Positions 18,815 through 26,983 of a stretch of 64,000 bases of DNA are shown here, piece after piece. The translations under genes were made by a program, and so were the position numbers. The DNA comes from Brevibacterium gallinarum. Lineage in GTDB: Bacteria; Actinomycetota; Actinomycetes; Actinomycetales; Brevibacteriaceae. The stretch spans positions 336,430 through 400,429 of the forward strand of contig NZ_JACSPY010000001.1 of NCBI RefSeq assembly GCF_014836885.1. The letters run 5' to 3'. The notes under the pieces are model-generated. The model saw only the letters and a list, made by a program, of their open reading frames with translations, was not told the origin of the DNA and did not search any database. Positions within the stretch are counted from its first letter, which is position 1, and each line of letters begins with the position of its first letter.

Positions 18815-19707
18815 AGCCAGCGGCTTTCGCCTACCACCGCGCAGCATCAGTCGACCACTGCCTCGAACTGCTGACCCAGCACGGGGCTGAGGCGAAGCTG
18901 CTGGCAGGCGGCCAGAGCCTCATCCCGGTGCTGAATATGCGCCTGGCCGCCCCCGCCCACCTCATCGACATCTCCCGGCTGAGCGAACTGGGCTCCATCG
19001 AGATCACCGATGCCTGCGTGCGCGTCGGCGCTGCCGTCACCCACGCAGAGCTCGAAGCCGATGACAGTGCCTATGCGGCGCTGCCGATCCTGCGTCAGGC
19101 GCTGGTCAACGTCGCGCACCCGGCGATCCGCAATCGCGGCACCACTGTCGGCTCGATCGCCCATGCCGACCCGAACGGAGAGATGCCGGCCGTCCTCGCC
19201 CTCACCGGCGGCACCGCCCACGCAGTCTCCTCATCCGGGTCCCGGCAGATCGACGCGGCTGAGCTCTGCATCGGCCCGCTGGAGACCTGCCTGGAAGCCG
19301 ATGAGCTCATCACCCATGTCGACTTCAACCGGTTCCCGCCCGGCACCCGCACCGGGTTCACCGAACTCGCCCGCCGCTCAGGCGACTACGCGCTTTCCGG
19401 TGTGGCCATGGCGCTGACCGCCGAGGAGTCGACGATCACCGGGCTGCGCCTGTCCTTCGTCTCCGTCACCGACCTGCCCGAGGTCCTCGACATGAGCGCG
19501 CAGGTCACCGGGATGGAGCTGAAAGCCACCACCGACCTGTGCGCGGCCGTGACCGAGGCGGTCGAGACCGCCATCGACCCTGCCGGTGACATCCACGCCA
19601 CCGCCGACTACCGCCGCCACATCACCAAGGTCATGGCCCGCAGACTGGCCGTCGAACTCAGCTGCCGGCCACCGCAGCCGCCGCCGGCAGACGAACCGGA
19701 CAGGTGA
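18811..19707 (+). CDS. coxM: Mo-hydroxylase FAD-binding subunit (CoxM/XdhB type)
   Basis: 298-residue FAD-binding medium subunit. Two flavin motifs are visible: LLAGGQSLIP near residue 31 and the second loop RNRGTTVGSIAHADPNGEMP near residues 108-127. It passes electrons from the [2Fe-2S] subunit to an acceptor. The ATG overlaps the permease stop (ATGA). The M-S-L gene order that follows is the usual order of CO-dehydrogenase-like and other Mo-hydroxylase operons. Confidence 0.9.
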   Translation: MKPAAFAYHRAASVDHCLELLTQHGAEAKLLAGGQSLIPVLNMRLAAPAHLIDISRLSELGSIEITDACVRVGAAVTHAELEADDSAYAALPILRQALVNVAHPAIRNRGTTVGSIAHADPNGEMPAVLALTGGTAHAVSSSGSRQIDAAELCIGPLETCLEADELITHVDFNRFPPGTRTGFTELARRSGDYALSGVAMALTAEESTITGLRLSFVSVTDLPEVLDMSAQVTGMELKATTDLCAAVTEAVETAIDPAGDIHATADYRRHITKVMARRLAVELSCRPPQPPPADEPDR

Positions 19708-19754
19708 CAGCAGGTGCACCGGGCAGGTGACGGCAGGCGCACCGGGCAGATGAG
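19701..19754. repeat. 23-bp tandem repeat at the coxM-coxS junction
   Basis: Two nearly identical 23-bp units (19701-19723 and 19724-19746) beginning CAGGTGAC and ending GCACCGGG, followed by a partial third unit. The coxM stop codon lies within the first. The array widens the otherwise tight coxM-coxS spacing. Confidence 0.6.
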
Positions 19755-19811
19755 AGCAGCGACCGTGACGACGAACATGACAGACATCGGCTGAGAGAAG
19801 GAGCAGGACAC

Positions 19812-20417
19812 GTGAGCAGTCTGGCACACGCCGAGGGAACCGAGCCGGAACCGCACCGCACCGTGCGGCTGATGGTCAACGGCACTGTACACGAGATCTC
19901 CGTCGCCGACCGCCGGCTGCTCTCCGACGCCCTGCGCCACGACATCGGGCTGACCGGCACCCACGTCGGCTGCGAACACGGAGTGTGCGGCGCCTGCACC
20001 ATCCAGGTCGACGGCAAGCCGATGCGCTCCTGCCTCATGCTTGTCGTCGCCGCCGAAGGCAGCGACATCCGCACCGTCGAAGGCATCGGCAATGACCCCG
20101 AGCATCCCTCCGATGTGCAGCAGGCGTTCATCGACTGCCACGGCCTGCAGTGCGGCTTCTGCACCCCCGGGTTCATCACCACCATCGACGCGTTCATCGA
20201 CGAGAACCCCGACCCCACAGCCGAGGAGGCTCGCGAGGCGATCTCCGGGAACCTGTGCCGCTGCACCGGCTACCAGAACATCGTCGCCTCCGTGCTGCGG
20301 GCAGCCGAACTACGCAGGGCCGGATCCGCACCCGAGGCGGCCGCCGCCTCGGGCACGGGCGACGGGGCACCCGGCACGCACGGGGCACCCGGCACGGACG
20401 GGGGAGGACAGCGATGA
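19812..20417 (+). CDS. coxS: Mo-hydroxylase [2Fe-2S] subunit (CoxS type)
   Basis: 201-residue iron-sulfur subunit. The plant-type cluster motif GCEHGVCGAC starts near residue 53, and the second cluster is bound by CGFCTPGF and CRCTGYQNI. The core ends near residue 165. The rest is an unusual Ala/Gly/Pro-rich tail containing an 18-base tandem repeat (GAPGT units) and an inverted repeat. The GTG start has AAGGAG eight bases upstream. Its stop overlaps the coxL start. Confidence 0.92.
   Translation: MSSLAHAEGTEPEPHRTVRLMVNGTVHEISVADRRLLSDALRHDIGLTGTHVGCEHGVCGACTIQVDGKPMRSCLMLVVAAEGSDIRTVEGIGNDPEHPSDVQQAFIDCHGLQCGFCTPGFITTIDAFIDENPDPTAEEAREAISGNLCRCTGYQNIVASVLRAAELRRAGSAPEAAAASGTGDGAPGTHGAPGTDGGGQR
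20331..20353. repeat. Inverted repeat in the coxS tail
   Basis: CCCGAGGCGG (20331-20340) and CCGCCTCGGG (20344-20353) form a perfect 10-bp stem with a 3-base spacer inside the coxS tail. It resembles two head-to-head copies of the core of a dispersed repeat seen elsewhere in the window. Confidence 0.5.
20362..20397 (+). repeat. 18-bp tandem repeat in coxS
   Basis: Two copies of an 18-base unit (ACGGGGCACCCGGCACG plus one variable base) encode GAPGTH/GAPGTD at the C-terminus of CoxS. Confidence 0.7.
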
Positions 20418-22864
20418 CGACACGGATGTTCGGGCAGAAGATCGCCCGCAAGGAGGACCCGCGGCTGGTGACCGGCAACGGCTCCTATGTCGATGACCTG
20501 TCCTCGCCCCACACGCTGGCCGCGGCGTTCGTGCGCAGCCCGCACGCCCATGCCACGATCCTCGACATCGACGTCTCCGGCGCGCTTGACGTCGACGGCG
20601 TCTACGCCGTGTGGACGCACGAGGATCTGCCCGGCGCGGCCGGTGAACGGCTGCCGATGCTGCTGCCGCACCCCTCGCTCATCGCGCCGAAGACCGGGTA
20701 CGCGCTCGCCAAGGACGACGTCAACCACGTCGGAGAGCCGATCGCCATGGTCATCGCTGAGAATCGCTACATCGCCGAAGACGCCGCCAGTGCCGTGCAC
20801 GTCGACTACGAGTACCTGCCGGCCGTCGTCGGGGTCGCGACCTCCCGGAGGGCCGAGCATGCCGTGCATGCCGATGTCGCCGACAACATCGCCGCCCACA
20901 GCATCGATGAGATCGGCGCGGTCGACGAGGCGATGGCCGGTGCCCCGCATGTGCTCGAGATCGACCTCGACATCGAGCGCAGCGCCTGCATGCCGATGGA
21001 GGGCAAGGGCGTGCTCGCCCGCTGGAACCGTCACGACGAGAGCATGATCGTGTACTCCTCGACGCAGACCTCGACCGGACTGCGGGCGGCACTGGCTGCG
21101 AAGCTGGAGATGCCGCTGACGAAGATGGAGGTCATCACTCCTGATGTGGGCGGAGGATTCGGCGTCAAGATCAACCACCCCTGGCCCGAGGAGGTCTGCG
21201 TGGCCGCCGCGGCCCGGGCACTGGACCGGGAGATCGCCTGGACCGAGGACCGCCGCGAGCACTTCATCTCCTCCGCCCATGAGCGCCAGCAGCTCCAGCA
21301 GGTGCGCATCGGCTTCGACGACGAGGGCAAGATCCACGCCCTCGACGTGAAGTTCTGGCACGACAACGGCGCCTATCTGCCCTACGGGGTGATCCCGCCG
21401 CTCAACACCGCCACCCACGTGCTCGGGCCGTACGTCATCCGCAACTACCGCTGCGAATGGTGGTCGCTGTACACCAACACCGTCATCGTCACCCCCTACC
21501 GCGGGGCTGGGCGCCCACAGGGCGTGTACATGATGGAACGGGCGATGGACGCGGTGGCCGATGCGCTCGGCCGCGACCGCACCGAGGTGCGCGAGACCAA
21601 CTTCGTACGCGAGTTCCCGCACCCGATCGGCCTCGTCCTCCAGGACGGACGCGAGGGCATCTACGACTCCGGTGACTTCCCGGCCTCGATGGCCAAGCTC
21701 AAGGAGCTCATCGGCTGGGACGACTTCGCCGCCTACCGCGCGAAAGCCGCCGCCGAGGGCCGCAGGGTCGGCATCGGCGTGGCCTGCTATGTCGAAGGCA
21801 CCGGCGCCGGACCCTATGAGGGCGGGCACATCGAAGTCGAGACCTCCGGGCGGGTCAACGTGTGGACCGGCCTGACGACCCAGGGGCAGGCGCACGCGAC
21901 CGTATTCGCCCAGATCGTCGCCGATGAGCTCGGTGTGCCGATCGACCGGGTCAACGTCATCACCGGTGACACCCGCAAGACCCCCTACTCGGTGGGCACG
22001 TGGGGTTCGCGCGGGGCGGTCATGAGCGGCAACGCCGTGCACCTGACGGCCAAGAAGCTCAAGCAGAAGGCGCTGACGATCGCCGGGCGCTCACTCGAAG
22101 TCGATCCAGCCGACCTGGAGATCGTCGACGGGATCGTGCAGGTCAAAGGCGATCCCTCAGCCTCGATCCCGCTCGAGGTCATCTCAGTGATGTCCAACCC
22201 GCTGCGCTACGCCTTCGACGACGCCGCCAAGGCCGCCACCCAGTTCGGGATGCCCAGCGATGAGTCGAAGCCGCCGATGCTACCCGGTGAGTCACCGGGA
22301 CTGGAGGAACGGGACTTCTTCTCCCCGCAGCGGACCACCTTCGCCTCCGGCATGCACGCCGCGATCGTCGAAACCGACCCGGAAACCGCCGACATCACGG
22401 TGTTGCGCTACTGTGTCGTCCACGACTGCGGCAAGATGATCAACCCGCTCGTCGTCGAAGGACAGGTGCTCGGCGGCGTCGCACAGGGCATCGCCGGGGC
22501 CCTGTACGAGAAGATGGCCTATGACGAGACCGGCCAGCTGCTCAACGCCTCCTTCATGGACTTCCTCATGCCGTTCGCCACCGAGATCCCGCACGTCGAA
22601 ACCGACCACCTGGAGACCCCGAGCCCGCTCAACCCGCTCGGCATCAAGGGCGCCGGTGAGGCCGGAACGATCCCCGGCACCTCGGTCATCGCCTCGGCGA
22701 TCGAAGACGCCGAGGGCTTCCCCATCACCCGCATGCCGATCTCCCCATCGGAGCTGTGGGAGCTGCGCGAAAAGCACGCCGGCGGCCACTGGCCCTCCCT
22801 GCAGCACCCGGCACGCGTGCCGGAGACCGACGACGCACAAGCAGAAGAAAAGGTGACCCGATGA
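20414..22864 (+). CDS. coxL: Mo-hydroxylase large catalytic subunit, form II CoxL/XdhA type
   Basis: 816-residue molybdopterin-binding subunit of the xanthine dehydrogenase family. The active-site loop reads PYRGAGR (residues 361-367), the form II pattern, not the AYXCSFR loop with a copper-binding Cys that defines true aerobic CO dehydrogenase. The catalytic Glu motif KGAGEAGT gives Glu749. It should therefore hydroxylate an organic substrate, probably a heterocycle given its neighbours. The frame is open from 20150, but ATG 20414 has GGAGG upstream and overlaps the coxS stop. coxG overlaps its own end by four bases. Confidence 0.9.
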   Translation: MTTRMFGQKIARKEDPRLVTGNGSYVDDLSSPHTLAAAFVRSPHAHATILDIDVSGALDVDGVYAVWTHEDLPGAAGERLPMLLPHPSLIAPKTGYALAKDDVNHVGEPIAMVIAENRYIAEDAASAVHVDYEYLPAVVGVATSRRAEHAVHADVADNIAAHSIDEIGAVDEAMAGAPHVLEIDLDIERSACMPMEGKGVLARWNRHDESMIVYSSTQTSTGLRAALAAKLEMPLTKMEVITPDVGGGFGVKINHPWPEEVCVAAAARALDREIAWTEDRREHFISSAHERQQLQQVRIGFDDEGKIHALDVKFWHDNGAYLPYGVIPPLNTATHVLGPYVIRNYRCEWWSLYTNTVIVTPYRGAGRPQGVYMMERAMDAVADALGRDRTEVRETNFVREFPHPIGLVLQDGREGIYDSGDFPASMAKLKELIGWDDFAAYRAKAAAEGRRVGIGVACYVEGTGAGPYEGGHIEVETSGRVNVWTGLTTQGQAHATVFAQIVADELGVPIDRVNVITGDTRKTPYSVGTWGSRGAVMSGNAVHLTAKKLKQKALTIAGRSLEVDPADLEIVDGIVQVKGDPSASIPLEVISVMSNPLRYAFDDAAKAATQFGMPSDESKPPMLPGESPGLEERDFFSPQRTTFASGMHAAIVETDPETADITVLRYCVVHDCGKMINPLVVEGQVLGGVAQGIAGALYEKMAYDETGQLLNASFMDFLMPFATEIPHVETDHLETPSPLNPLGIKGAGEAGTIPGTSVIASAIEDAEGFPITRMPISPSELWELREKHAGGHWPSLQHPARVPETDDAQAEEKVTR

Positions 22865-23565
22865 AGATCTCCTCCACCGCGACGATGAACGCCGACCCGC
22901 AGACTGCCTGGGATGCCTTCCACAATGAGAAGATCCTCGCAGCCACCATCCCCGGCGTGCAGTCCTTCACCGACGCCGGCGACGGGAAGTACGCGGTCGT
23001 CGTCACGATGGGGGTCGCCGCGATCAAGGGCACCTACAACGGCACCGTCGTCTTCTCCGAAGAGCGTGAGCCCGAATCCTTCGTGCTCACCGTCAACGGG
23101 GCCGGGGGACCGGGCACCATCGGCGCCGAGGTCGCGGTGCAGCTCAGCGCCGCCGAAGGCGGGGGCAGCACCGTGAACTGGGAGGCCGATGCGATCCTCG
23201 GCGGGCCGATCGGCGGAGTCGGGCAGCGGATGCTCAGCGGAGTCGCCAAGCGGATCGCCACGAAGTTCTTCGCCGACATCGACAGGGCGATAGCCGACGG
23301 CGTGCCCGAAGCAGACGAGCAGGCGGCACCCGGTGCACAGGTCGGCGCCCCGGCAGCAGCCAACTCCCGCTCACTGTCGGACACAGGCCTTGTGGCAGCA
23401 CCGGGGTCCGAGGGCTCGGCACTCAACGGCGCCGCCGGGTACGCCCCGGCGGCAGCCGGTGCGGGCAGCCAGGGGACCGGCGGCTTCCTCACCGGCATGG
23501 CCGCCGGTGCCGGCATCGCACTCCTCGGTGTTGTCGTCGGCGCGATCATCAACGGCCGGCGCTGA
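22861..23565 (+). CDS. coxG: CoxG-type SRPBCC protein with C-terminal membrane anchor
   Basis: 234-residue protein: an N-terminal START-like SRPBCC domain of the CO dehydrogenase subunit G family (residues 1 to about 150), an Ala/Gly-rich linker, and a C-terminal hydrophobic helix (LTGMAAGAGIALLGVVVGAI) ending in charged residues. In CO-oxidising bacteria CoxG recruits the Mo-enzyme to the inner membrane, which may hold for the enzyme encoded here. The ATG overlaps the coxL stop (ATGA). Last gene of the island. Confidence 0.87.
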   Translation: MKISSTATMNADPQTAWDAFHNEKILAATIPGVQSFTDAGDGKYAVVVTMGVAAIKGTYNGTVVFSEEREPESFVLTVNGAGGPGTIGAEVAVQLSAAEGGGSTVNWEADAILGGPIGGVGQRMLSGVAKRIATKFFADIDRAIADGVPEADEQAAPGAQVGAPAAANSRSLSDTGLVAAPGSEGSALNGAAGYAPAAAGAGSQGTGGFLTGMAAGAGIALLGVVVGAIINGRR

Positions 23566-23630
23566 TCATCGCGGGTGAGACGGCCCACAGCAGCGCCACG
23601 GGACGGAACCCAGGACGCATGGGGACATGT

Positions 23631-23692
23631 TAGACTTCTCACTCGAGGGCGCTAGCCCCTCAATCCCCAGGCTCGACTTGAGCCGTTCAATG
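23631..23692 (+). promoter_or_regulatory. -10-like box and hairpin-rich leader of the split secreted-protein gene
   Basis: TAGACT (23631-23636) could be a -10 box. The following leader contains GAGGG/CCCTC and GGCTC-GACTT-GAGCC inverted repeats before the ATG at 23706. The hairpins may influence expression; no known riboswitch was recognised. Confidence 0.3.
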
Positions 23693-23705
23693 AATGGAAG
23701 ATAAT

Positions 23706-24278
23706 ATGAAATCCCTTTTCTTTGCGGCAGTCGGCACCGTAGCTCTTACCCTCTTCGCTGGTCCTGCAACGGCAGCGCAACCCCCGAATATGCAGGAGCG
23801 TGCGGTCATCTCAGAAGAGATCGGCCTTTCCGTCGACTGGGACGTATCTGCCGGCGCGGGTGCGTTCGAAGCGATCGTCACAGACGCTTCCACTGGGGAG
23901 GAGGTCGCGGATATTTCAAAGTTCGTCAATAGTGAAGACGTTATTGTGTCGACTGATGGAACGGTGACGGTTGATGCTCAGAATGCATCGACGTAGAACA
24001 ATGCTCAGGCGGCTCAGTGTTCAAAGACGGTCACTATTCGAGGAAAATATGGCAATATCACTAACCGTGCTTGCCGAAGCGGTAACTCGGTTAAGGTCTC
24101 CGGTAGCGTGAAGGACACGAAGGCCGATAGCTACTGCGTGAAAGCTGGCGCCAAGTTCGCTAAAACTACCTGGACGACACCTCGGCGCGCATGCCCGAAG
24201 GGGAATGTCAAATCATTCGATTCAGGGTATAAGTCTGGCACTCGGGTGAGTATGTATGAAATCGGGCAGCGAGTGTAA
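23706..24278 (+). pseudogene. Secreted cysteine-containing protein gene interrupted by an in-frame amber codon
   Basis: ATG 23706, preceded by GGAAGA, starts a signal peptide (MKSLFFAAVGTVALTLFAG, then an Ala-rich cleavage region near residue 24). The frame meets TAG at 23994-23996 after 96 codons. It then continues in the same frame for 93 further codons to TAA at 24276-24278, with four cysteines (QCSK, ACRS, YCVK, ACPK) and a basic composition typical of a small secreted protein. A CAG-to-TAG change would explain the break. Codon use is much less GC-rich at third positions than in neighbouring genes, suggesting acquired DNA. I do not recognise the family. Either a pseudogene, or a 96-residue product with rare readthrough. 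Confidence 0.65.
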
Positions 24279-24370
24279 CGTCGGCTCAGATGACTGCTTT
24301 CGATAGTTGCTAGCTCGGCGTCGGCCGCAGTCCGTGTCTAGCTACCGGATTTGACTTGCTGCTATCGGTG

Positions 24371-24402
24371 GAGGGCCCGGGAATCTTGATTCCCAGGCCC
24401 TC
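24371..24402. terminator. Stem-loop terminator candidate
   Basis: GAGGGCC-C-GGGAAT and ATTCCC-A-GGCCCTC form a 13-bp stem with one mismatch and a CTTG loop, 93 bases after the split secreted-protein gene. No T-run follows, as is common in actinobacteria. Confidence 0.6.
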
Positions 24403-24554
24403 TGCGATGTGCTGGCATTGAGTCTTGAAGCTATATCTAAGCTGAATCGTTCCGAGCTTCGGGTAGTGACCTTAGACAAGCGACACCCCGCCCAAGAGAT
24501 CCTCCCTTACGTCAAATCCGGCGCGCTGTCACCAACCCCGTGGCTGAGTACACC

Positions 24555-24560
24555 TAGACT
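24555..24560 (+). promoter_or_regulatory. -10 box of the FAH-gltX transcript
   Basis: TAGACT ends six bases before ATG 24567, predicting a leaderless mRNA. Confidence 0.5.
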
Positions 24561-24566
24561 GTAGCC

Positions 24567-25373
24567 ATGCGCATTGTCAGATTCGTCCACAACGATGAGC
24601 CCACCTACGGCGTCGTCGAAGGTGAGCTCGGCGAGATCGTCGACGGCCGCGCCGACACCTCGGGCCTGGAGATCGCCGTCCTCGACTCGGACCCCTTCTT
24701 CAGCCCCGCCCAATCGACCGGCGACCGCCTGACCTACGACGATGTCCGCTTGCTGGCACCGATCATCCCGCGCTCGAAGATCGTGTGCGTCGGCCGGAAC
24801 TTCGCCGACCACGCCGCTGAACTCGGCAACGACGTGCCGGTCTCCCCGCTGACCTTCTTCAAGCCCAACACCGCCGTCATCGGCCCCGGCGACCCGATCC
24901 GCATCCCGGCGATCAGCGAACACGTCAGCTATGAAGCCGAACTCGGCGTCGTCATCGGCCGGGTCGCCAAACAGGTCAGCGCCGAACAGGCCTACGACAC
25001 CGTGCTCGGCTACCTCGCCGGCAATGACGTCACCCTGCGCGACATCCAGGACACCGACAAGCAGTGGTCACGCGCCAAGGGATTCGACACCTCCTGCCCG
25101 CTCGGCCCGTGGATCGAAACCGACTTCGACCCCGAAGCCGTCGCCATTCGCTCGTGGGTCGACGGCGAGCAGCGCCAGGACGGCACGACCGAGGACTTCA
25201 TCTTCGACATTCCGACCCTCATCGAGCACATCACCGAGACGATCACGCTGCTGCCCGGCGACGTTATCCTCACCGGCACCCCGGCAGGAGTCGGCAAGAT
25301 CGAAGCCGGCCAGCACGTCTCGGTGGCCATCGAAGGCCTCGGCCTGCTCGAGAACCCCGTCATGGACGCCTGA
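24567..25373 (+). CDS. Fumarylacetoacetate hydrolase (FAH) family protein
   Basis: 268-residue FAH-domain protein. [17 protein letters not shown] near residue 70, the metal-binding region around [12 protein letters not shown], and the downstream [10 protein letters not shown] match the family (acylpyruvase, oxaloacetate decarboxylase or 2-keto-4-pentenoate hydratase activities). The precise reaction cannot be read from sequence. Its position directly upstream of gltX is common in actinobacteria and suggests a housekeeping metabolite-repair role such as oxaloacetate handling, rather than aromatic catabolism. Probably translated from a leaderless mRNA. Confidence 0.87.
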   Translation: MRIVRFVHNDEPTYGVVEGELGEIVDGRADTSGLEIAVLDSDPFFSPAQSTGDRLTYDDVRLLAPIIPRSKIVCVGRNFADHAAELGNDVPVSPLTFFKPNTAVIGPGDPIRIPAISEHVSYEAELGVVIGRVAKQVSAEQAYDTVLGYLAGNDVTLRDIQDTDKQWSRAKGFDTSCPLGPWIETDFDPEAVAIRSWVDGEQRQDGTTEDFIFDIPTLIEHITETITLLPGDVILTGTPAGVGKIEAGQHVSVAIEGLGLLENPVMDA

Positions 25374-25388
25374 GCCACACCCAGGCGA

Positions 25389-25427
25389 CCACCGCCTCGG
25401 GTCCGGACACCACCGCCTCGGGACCGG
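25389..25427 (+). repeat. Two tandem copies of a dispersed 18-bp repeat
   Basis: CCACCGCCTCGGGTCCGG (25389-25406) and CCACCGCCTCGGGACCGG (25410-25427) lie 21 bp apart in the FAH-gltX spacer. Other copies are inside hrpB (527-545, minus), the DAK2 gene (44666-44683), upstream of smc (56016-56033) and inside smc (57912-57929). Confidence 0.6.
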
Positions 25428-25479
25428 TTCCACCCCCACCAGCCACCAGCACACGCATCGACGAAGAACGAAGGAAACT

Positions 25480-26982
25480 GTGAGCGTCAAAGTCCGCTTC
25501 TGCCCATCGCCCACCGGCACCCCGCACGTCGGGATGGTCCGCACCGCCCTGTTCAACTGGGCGTATGCCCGCCACACCGGCGGCACATTCGTCTTCCGCA
25601 TCGAAGACACCGACGCCAGCCGCGACTCCGAGGAGTCCTACGGCCAGGTGCTCGAAGCGATGCGCTGGCTGGGGCTCGACTGGGATGAGGGCATCGACGT
25701 CGGCGGACCCGACGGCCCCTACCGGCAGTCCCAGCGCGGCGAGATCTACCAGGGCATCATCACCCGCCTCGTCGACGCCGGCCACCTGTACGAGTCCTTC
25801 TCCACCAATGAGGAGGTCGAAGCTCGCCACCGGGCCGCCGGCCGCGACCCGAAGCTCGGCTACGACGGCTACGATCGCGACCTGAGCGAAGAGCAGAAGG
25901 CCGCCTTCCGCGCCGAGGGCCGCGAACCGGTGCTGCGCGTCCGCATGCCCGATGAGGACATCACCTTCACCGACCTGGTGCGCGGCGAGATCACCTTCAA
26001 AGCCGGCTCCGTGCCTGACTTCGTCGTCGTGCGTGCTAATGGCCAACCGCTCTACACCTTCGTCAACCCGGTCGACGATGCGCTCATGGGCATCACCCAT
26101 GTGCTGCGCGGCGAGGACCTGCTGTCCTCGACTCCGCGCCAGATCGTGCTATACGAAGCGCTCAAGGACATCGGCGTCGCTGAGCAGACGCCGGAGTTCG
26201 GCCACCTGCCCTACGTCATGGGGCAGGGGAACAAGAAGCTGTCGAAGCGCGACCCGGAGTCCAACCTGTTCCTCCACCGCGACAACGGCTTCATCCGCGA
26301 GGGCCTCATCAACTACCTCGGCCTGCTCGGCTGGTCGATCGGACCGGACCGCGACGTCTTCACCGTCGAGGAGCTCATCGACGCCTTCGACATCCACGAC
26401 GTGCTGCCCAACCCGGCCCGCTTCGACGTCAAGAAGGCCACCGCCATCAACGGCGACCACATCCGCATGCTCGACGCCGCTGACTTCCGCTCCCGTCTTG
26501 TGCCCTACCTGCAGCGCGCCGGCATCGTCGGTGAGCAGCTCAGCGCCCGGGAGGACGAGATCCTCACCGCCGCCGCCCCGCTCGTGCAGACCCGCATGAA
26601 CCTGCTCGGCGAGGCACCCGACCTGCTCGGCTTCCTCTTCACTGACGATGCCGACCTGGAGCTGACCGCTGAGGGACTCAAGACGCTCAAGGACACCGCT
26701 CCCGAGGTGCTCGCTGCCTCCCTGCGGGTGCTCGAACCGCTGGACGACTGGTCGACTGCGGCGATCCAGGACGCCCTGCAGAGCGCGCTGGTTGATGAGA
26801 TGGGCATCAAGCCGCGGCTGGCCTTCGGGCCGCTGCGCGTGGCGGTGTCCGGTCGGCGGGTCTCCCCGCCGCTGTTCGAGTCAATGGAGATCCTGGGCAA
26901 GGACTCCTCGCTCACCCGCCTGCGGGCCCTGGCTGATCACCTCGCCGCTGACGCGGCCGGCGCTCAGGCACAGGACTCCTGA
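25480..26982 (+). CDS. gltX: Glutamyl-tRNA synthetase
   Basis: 500-residue class I aminoacyl-tRNA synthetase. The HIGH-type motif appears as PHVG in [12 protein letters not shown] (near residues 8-18) and the KMSKS equivalent as KKLSKRDP near residue 252. It charges tRNA-Glu; in actinobacteria relying on GatCAB it also misacylates tRNA-Gln, so it may be non-discriminating. The GTG start at 25480 is preceded by GAAGGAAA. tRNA-Gln and tRNA-Glu genes lie about 4 kb downstream. Confidence 0.95.
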   Translation: MSVKVRFCPSPTGTPHVGMVRTALFNWAYARHTGGTFVFRIEDTDASRDSEESYGQVLEAMRWLGLDWDEGIDVGGPDGPYRQSQRGEIYQGIITRLVDAGHLYESFSTNEEVEARHRAAGRDPKLGYDGYDRDLSEEQKAAFRAEGREPVLRVRMPDEDITFTDLVRGEITFKAGSVPDFVVVRANGQPLYTFVNPVDDALMGITHVLRGEDLLSSTPRQIVLYEALKDIGVAEQTPEFGHLPYVMGQGNKKLSKRDPESNLFLHRDNGFIREGLINYLGLLGWSIGPDRDVFTVEELIDAFDIHDVLPNPARFDVKKATAINGDHIRMLDAADFRSRLVPYLQRAGIVGEQLSAREDEILTAAAPLVQTRMNLLGEAPDLLGFLFTDDADLELTAEGLKTLKDTAPEVLAASLRVLEPLDDWSTAAIQDALQSALVDEMGIKPRLAFGPLRVAVSGRRVSPPLFESMEILGKDSSLTRLRALADHLAADAAGAQAQDS

Positions 26983-26983
26983 G

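Noticed and set aside
20270-22042. 590-residue minus-strand open frame
   Set aside because: Shadow of coxL; no domain or ribosome site.
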